The position numbers and the translations under genes were made by a program. Source: Prosthecobacter sp. (GTDB lineage: Bacteria > Verrucomicrobiota > Verrucomicrobiia > Verrucomicrobiales > Verrucomicrobiaceae). From it: a stretch of DNA of 8,045 bases. The stretch is taken from the NCBI GenBank assembly GCA_025869455.1, contig JAOZVT010000653.1, positions 1-8,045 of the forward strand. The letters run 5' to 3'. Under the pieces are notes generated by a model, which made no database searches, had not been told where the DNA came from, and saw only the letters and a program-made list of their open reading frames with translations. This document shows, in pieces, positions 5,835-8,045 of the stretch (the first letter of the stretch is position 1; each line of letters starts with the position of its first letter).

Positions 5835-8045
5835 ATGAAGCGATTCCTCCAACAAGCAGCGGTTCTGCTGTCGTCATTCGTCATTCTGCATTCGTCCATC
5901 GCGGCGGACCCTCTGCGAGTCTTTATCCGGGCAGGGAAGAAATCTCACGCTCCTGGTGCCCACGATTTCCCGCAATTTCTCAAGGATTGGGTGCCCATGC
6001 TCAATGAGCGCGGGGCCAAGGCGGATGGCGGGATGGAATTCCCGACCAAGGAGCAACTGGATAAGACGGATGTGCTTATTCTGCACGCTCAGGAGGCCGG
6101 AAACATCAAGATTGGCGAAGAGCGGAAAAATCTGATGGAGTTCTTGAAGCGGGGTGGCGGGCTTGTGGTCATTCACGCCGCAGCGGTCTCGCGTGATCAC
6201 GATTGGTACAAGAATATCATCGGTGGCTCCTGGAATTTCAGCCGGACGAAATGGCTGGAAGCGCCCATGAGCCTTTACTTCACGGATCGTGAAAATCCGA
6301 TCACGAGAGACATTTCTAATTTCGATCTCGACGACGAAATTTATTACGACATGGACATGCTGCCAGAGGCAAAAGTGCTGGCTGCCGCTTACACGCCGAA
6401 TGCGAAAGACACTGGGGGTAAGGGGAACAAGGAAGCTCAGGAACGTGCTGCTGAGGCTGTGGCCAAACACAAAGGGGTGAACATCTACGACATTCAGCCG
6501 CAGATGTGGACTTACGAGAAGGATAACTACCGTGCCTTCACCTGCATTCCTGGGCACTGGTACAAAAACTTCTCTCACGATGGTGTCCGCACCGCCATCC
6601 TGCGTGGCATCGCCTGGGCTGGGAAGCGCGAGAACATTGACGAACTTTGCAAGCCTGAGGAACTCGGCGATGCACTCCGCTATGCCGATGGTGGGGCACC
6701 ACGTCCGCAGGATCTGCTTAAGCAGCTAGAGGTGCATCCAGATTTCGATATCTCGCTGGTGGGCTCAGAGCCGCTCATCAACAATCCCATGAACATTAAT
6801 TGGGATGAAAAAGGCCGCCTCTGGGTCGTCGAGACACCTGAATACCCGAATGGTCTGCGTCAGGCCAATGTGGAAAGCTGGATGGATTCCGGCTCTGTGA
6901 AGCCTGGGCAATATCAGCGTGACCCGATGGATCGTGTTTCTATTCTCACAGATACTGACGGTGACGGCATCATGGACAAGAAACAGGTCTTTGCCGATAA
7001 GATCGAATTGGCGACCAGCAGCGTCTTTTACAAGAAGGGTGTCATTGTTAGCGCTGCGCCGGACATCTGGTACTTCGAGGACACTGATGGCGATGATAAA
7101 GCTGACAAGCGCACCAAGATTTACACGAATCTGGGCATCCGAGATACCCATGCGGTGATCAACAATATGCGCTGGGGCCTGGATGGCTGGATTTACGCTA
7201 CACATGGTTATTCCAGCAGCGATAACGTGACCTCTGGGGACGGTAGCAAGAGCTTTGGCCCGATTGGTGCAGGGGTGGTGCGGTTTAAGCCTGATGGCAG
7301 TGCGATTGAGCAATATGCCTCTCGGGGCGGTAATACCTGGGGCTTAGACATCACTTCGGATGGCCAAGTTTTCTATACGCAGCCGACCAGTGGCAATCAC
7401 TTCATTCACGTCGTCCTGCCCGAGTATGTTCTGGCAAAAGGGAAGCTGCCGGGTGTTGTTGGCACGAATGGCATGCTGCCGCATGAGCCTACCTATCCCG
7501 CCATGCATTGGGAAAAGCAGGCCTACGTTCAGATCGACCAAGTGGGTAGTTACACGGCGGCGGCTGGATGTGCCATTTATGAGGGCGGTGCCTGGCCGGA
7601 GAAGTGGAACTACAGCTATTTCACCACCGAGCCTACTCTGAACATCGTCAGCCAGTTCATGGTTGAGCCGGATGGCGTCACGTACAAGGCTCATCGCGAA
7701 GCAGGTCGCGAGCAGACGGAATTCATCCGAAGCACCAATCTTTGGTTCCGCCCAATCGAGGTACGTGTCGGTCCAGACGGTGCTCTTTATGTGGTGGATT
7801 TCTGTAACCAGGCTGTCATTCATAACGACACCCGTGGCCCGACTCACGGCCCTGCCAATGCAGCCGTGCGCCCGGACCGTGACCATTATTATGGCCGCAT
7901 TTGGAAGGTGCAGCATAAGCAGGCGAAGAAGATTGAGGTGGTGAAGCTGGATAAAGACAATCCCGAAGCCTTGAAAAGTGTTTTGAGTTTAGATGCACCT
8001 GCCCACATCAAGAAGCAGGCGCGCAGGCTGCTCATCGAGACGCAT
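5835..8045 (+). CDS. ThuA-domain / PVC-type membrane-bound dehydrogenase fusion, 3' end missing
   Basis: Large exported protein combining a ThuA-like domain with the PVC-group dehydrogenase domain. The frame is open from the ATG at 5835 to the right edge (737 codons). A signal peptide covers about residues 1-24 (MKRF, hydrophobic core, SIAA before DPLRVF). The ThuA-like glutamine-amidotransferase-fold domain spans about 26-265, opening with VFIRAGKKSHAPGAHDF and closing with CIPGHWYKNFSHDGVRTAIL. The dehydrogenase (beta-propeller-like) domain covers about 302-692, from NINWDEKGRLWVVETPEYP through RVGPDGALYVVDFCNQ to YYGRIWKV. Two Asp-rich, calcium-loop-like motifs stand at 373-381 (DTDGDGIMD) and 416-425. 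The last residues visible, about 709-737, look like the start of HEAT-type repeats. Relatives usually continue with HEAT repeats and a c-type cytochrome, not visible here. The likely role is periplasmic oxidation of a sugar or related compound; the substrate is unknown. A Lys/Ala/Glu-rich insert lies at 190-213. No Shine-Dalgarno is seen. Confidence 0.9.
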   Translation, partial: MKRFLQQAAVLLSSFVILHSSIAADPLRVFIRAGKKSHAPGAHDFPQFLKDWVPMLNERGAKADGGMEFPTKEQLDKTDVLILHAQEAGNIKIGEERKNLMEFLKRGGGLVVIHAAAVSRDHDWYKNIIGGSWNFSRTKWLEAPMSLYFTDRENPITRDISNFDLDDEIYYDMDMLPEAKVLAAAYTPNAKDTGGKGNKEAQERAAEAVAKHKGVNIYDIQPQMWTYEKDNYRAFTCIPGHWYKNFSHDGVRTAILRGIAWAGKRENIDELCKPEELGDALRYADGGAPRPQDLLKQLEVHPDFDISLVGSEPLINNPMNINWDEKGRLWVVETPEYPNGLRQANVESWMDSGSVKPGQYQRDPMDRVSILTDTDGDGIMDKKQVFADKIELATSSVFYKKGVIVSAAPDIWYFEDTDGDDKADKRTKIYTNLGIRDTHAVINNMRWGLDGWIYATHGYSSSDNVTSGDGSKSFGPIGAGVVRFKPDGSAIEQYASRGGNTWGLDITSDGQVFYTQPTSGNHFIHVVLPEYVLAKGKLPGVVGTNGMLPHEPTYPAMHWEKQAYVQIDQVGSYTAAAGCAIYEGGAWPEKWNYSYFTTEPTLNIVSQFMVEPDGVTYKAHREAGREQTEFIRSTNLWFRPIEVRVGPDGALYVVDFCNQAVIHNDTRGPTHGPANAAVRPDRDHYYGRIWKVQHKQAKKIEVVKLDKDNPEALKSVLSLDAPAHIKKQARRLLIETH
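5873..5900. repeat. heptamer tandem repeat inside the signal-peptide coding region
   Basis: Four consecutive 7-mers run GTCATTC, GTCATTC, TGCATTC, GTCCATC: the first two identical, the third with two changes and the fourth degenerate. They encode residues 13-22 (SSFVILHSSI), the hydrophobic core of the dehydrogenase signal peptide. On the other strand the same bases read as MTND-type low-complexity peptide. I recall similar heptamer-derived peptides from annotated PVC genomes, but this is memory and not checked. Confidence 0.6.

Noticed and set aside
5474..5899. N-terminal extension of the isomerase to an ATG at 5899
   Set aside because: The added 142 residues show no domain, include repeat-derived peptide and overlap the signal-peptide codons of the divergent dehydrogenase gene; the family N-terminus fits the start at 5473.
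5874..6578. Open frame of 234 residues on the minus strand
   Set aside because: Antisense to the ThuA domain, whose plus-strand protein is clearly recognisable.
1..8045. CRISPR array, tRNA, rRNA, insertion sequence or phage genes
   Set aside because: No regularly spaced repeats, cloverleaf, transposase motifs or terminal inverted repeats were seen on either strand.

Overview
The window looks like chromosomal DNA from a member of the Verrucomicrobia, probably Verrucomicrobiales (Prosthecobacter/Verrucomicrobium-like). The strongest evidence is the large gene at the right edge, which fuses a ThuA-like domain to the membrane-bound dehydrogenase domain typical of the PVC superphylum (Planctomycetes, Verrucomicrobia, Chlamydiae). 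Other support is a sugar phosphate isomerase/epimerase-type TIM barrel with wording familiar from that group, moderate-to-high GC, and start codons without recognisable Shine-Dalgarno sequences. The assignment rests on recognition only.

Layout. (1) 1-1777, minus: N-terminal 592 codons of a TonB-dependent outer-membrane receptor resembling ZnuD-type zinc receptors; it runs off the left edge. (2) 1778-1948: AT-rich divergent intergenic region with overlapping palindromes, a candidate metal-responsive operator. (3) 1949-2854, plus: a ZnuA-like periplasmic zinc-binding protein with a His/Asp-rich loop. (4) 2867-4078, minus: an RlmD/TrmA-family RNA uracil-C5 methyltransferase with a [4Fe-4S] cysteine set, ending 12 bp from znuA and facing it. 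(5) 4109-4423, minus: a small pentapeptide-repeat protein just upstream of the methyltransferase gene and probably co-transcribed with it; a hairpin spans the junction. (6) 4427-4459: a strong hairpin terminator. (7) 4475-5473, minus: a sugar phosphate isomerase/epimerase family TIM-barrel protein. (8) 5474-5834: a 361 bp divergent intergenic region. (9) 5835-8045, plus: the ThuA/PVC-dehydrogenase fusion, exported and truncated by the right edge.

How the parts may work together. Receptor plus ZnuA form a divergent zinc-acquisition unit: uptake across the outer membrane, then capture in the periplasm. The ABC permease and ATPase (ZnuB, ZnuC) are not in the window. The isomerase and the ThuA-dehydrogenase share one intergenic region and belong to families that often occur together in carbohydrate and keto-sugar metabolism of PVC bacteria. 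The methyltransferase and pentapeptide genes are an unrelated pair between these two units. The less ordinary signals are two tracts of 7-bp-period repeats at either end of the isomerase/dehydrogenase intergenic region, one of which encodes the hydrophobic core of the dehydrogenase signal peptide, and the palindromes between the two zinc genes. I did not find a clearly novel defence, mobile or RNA-based system.
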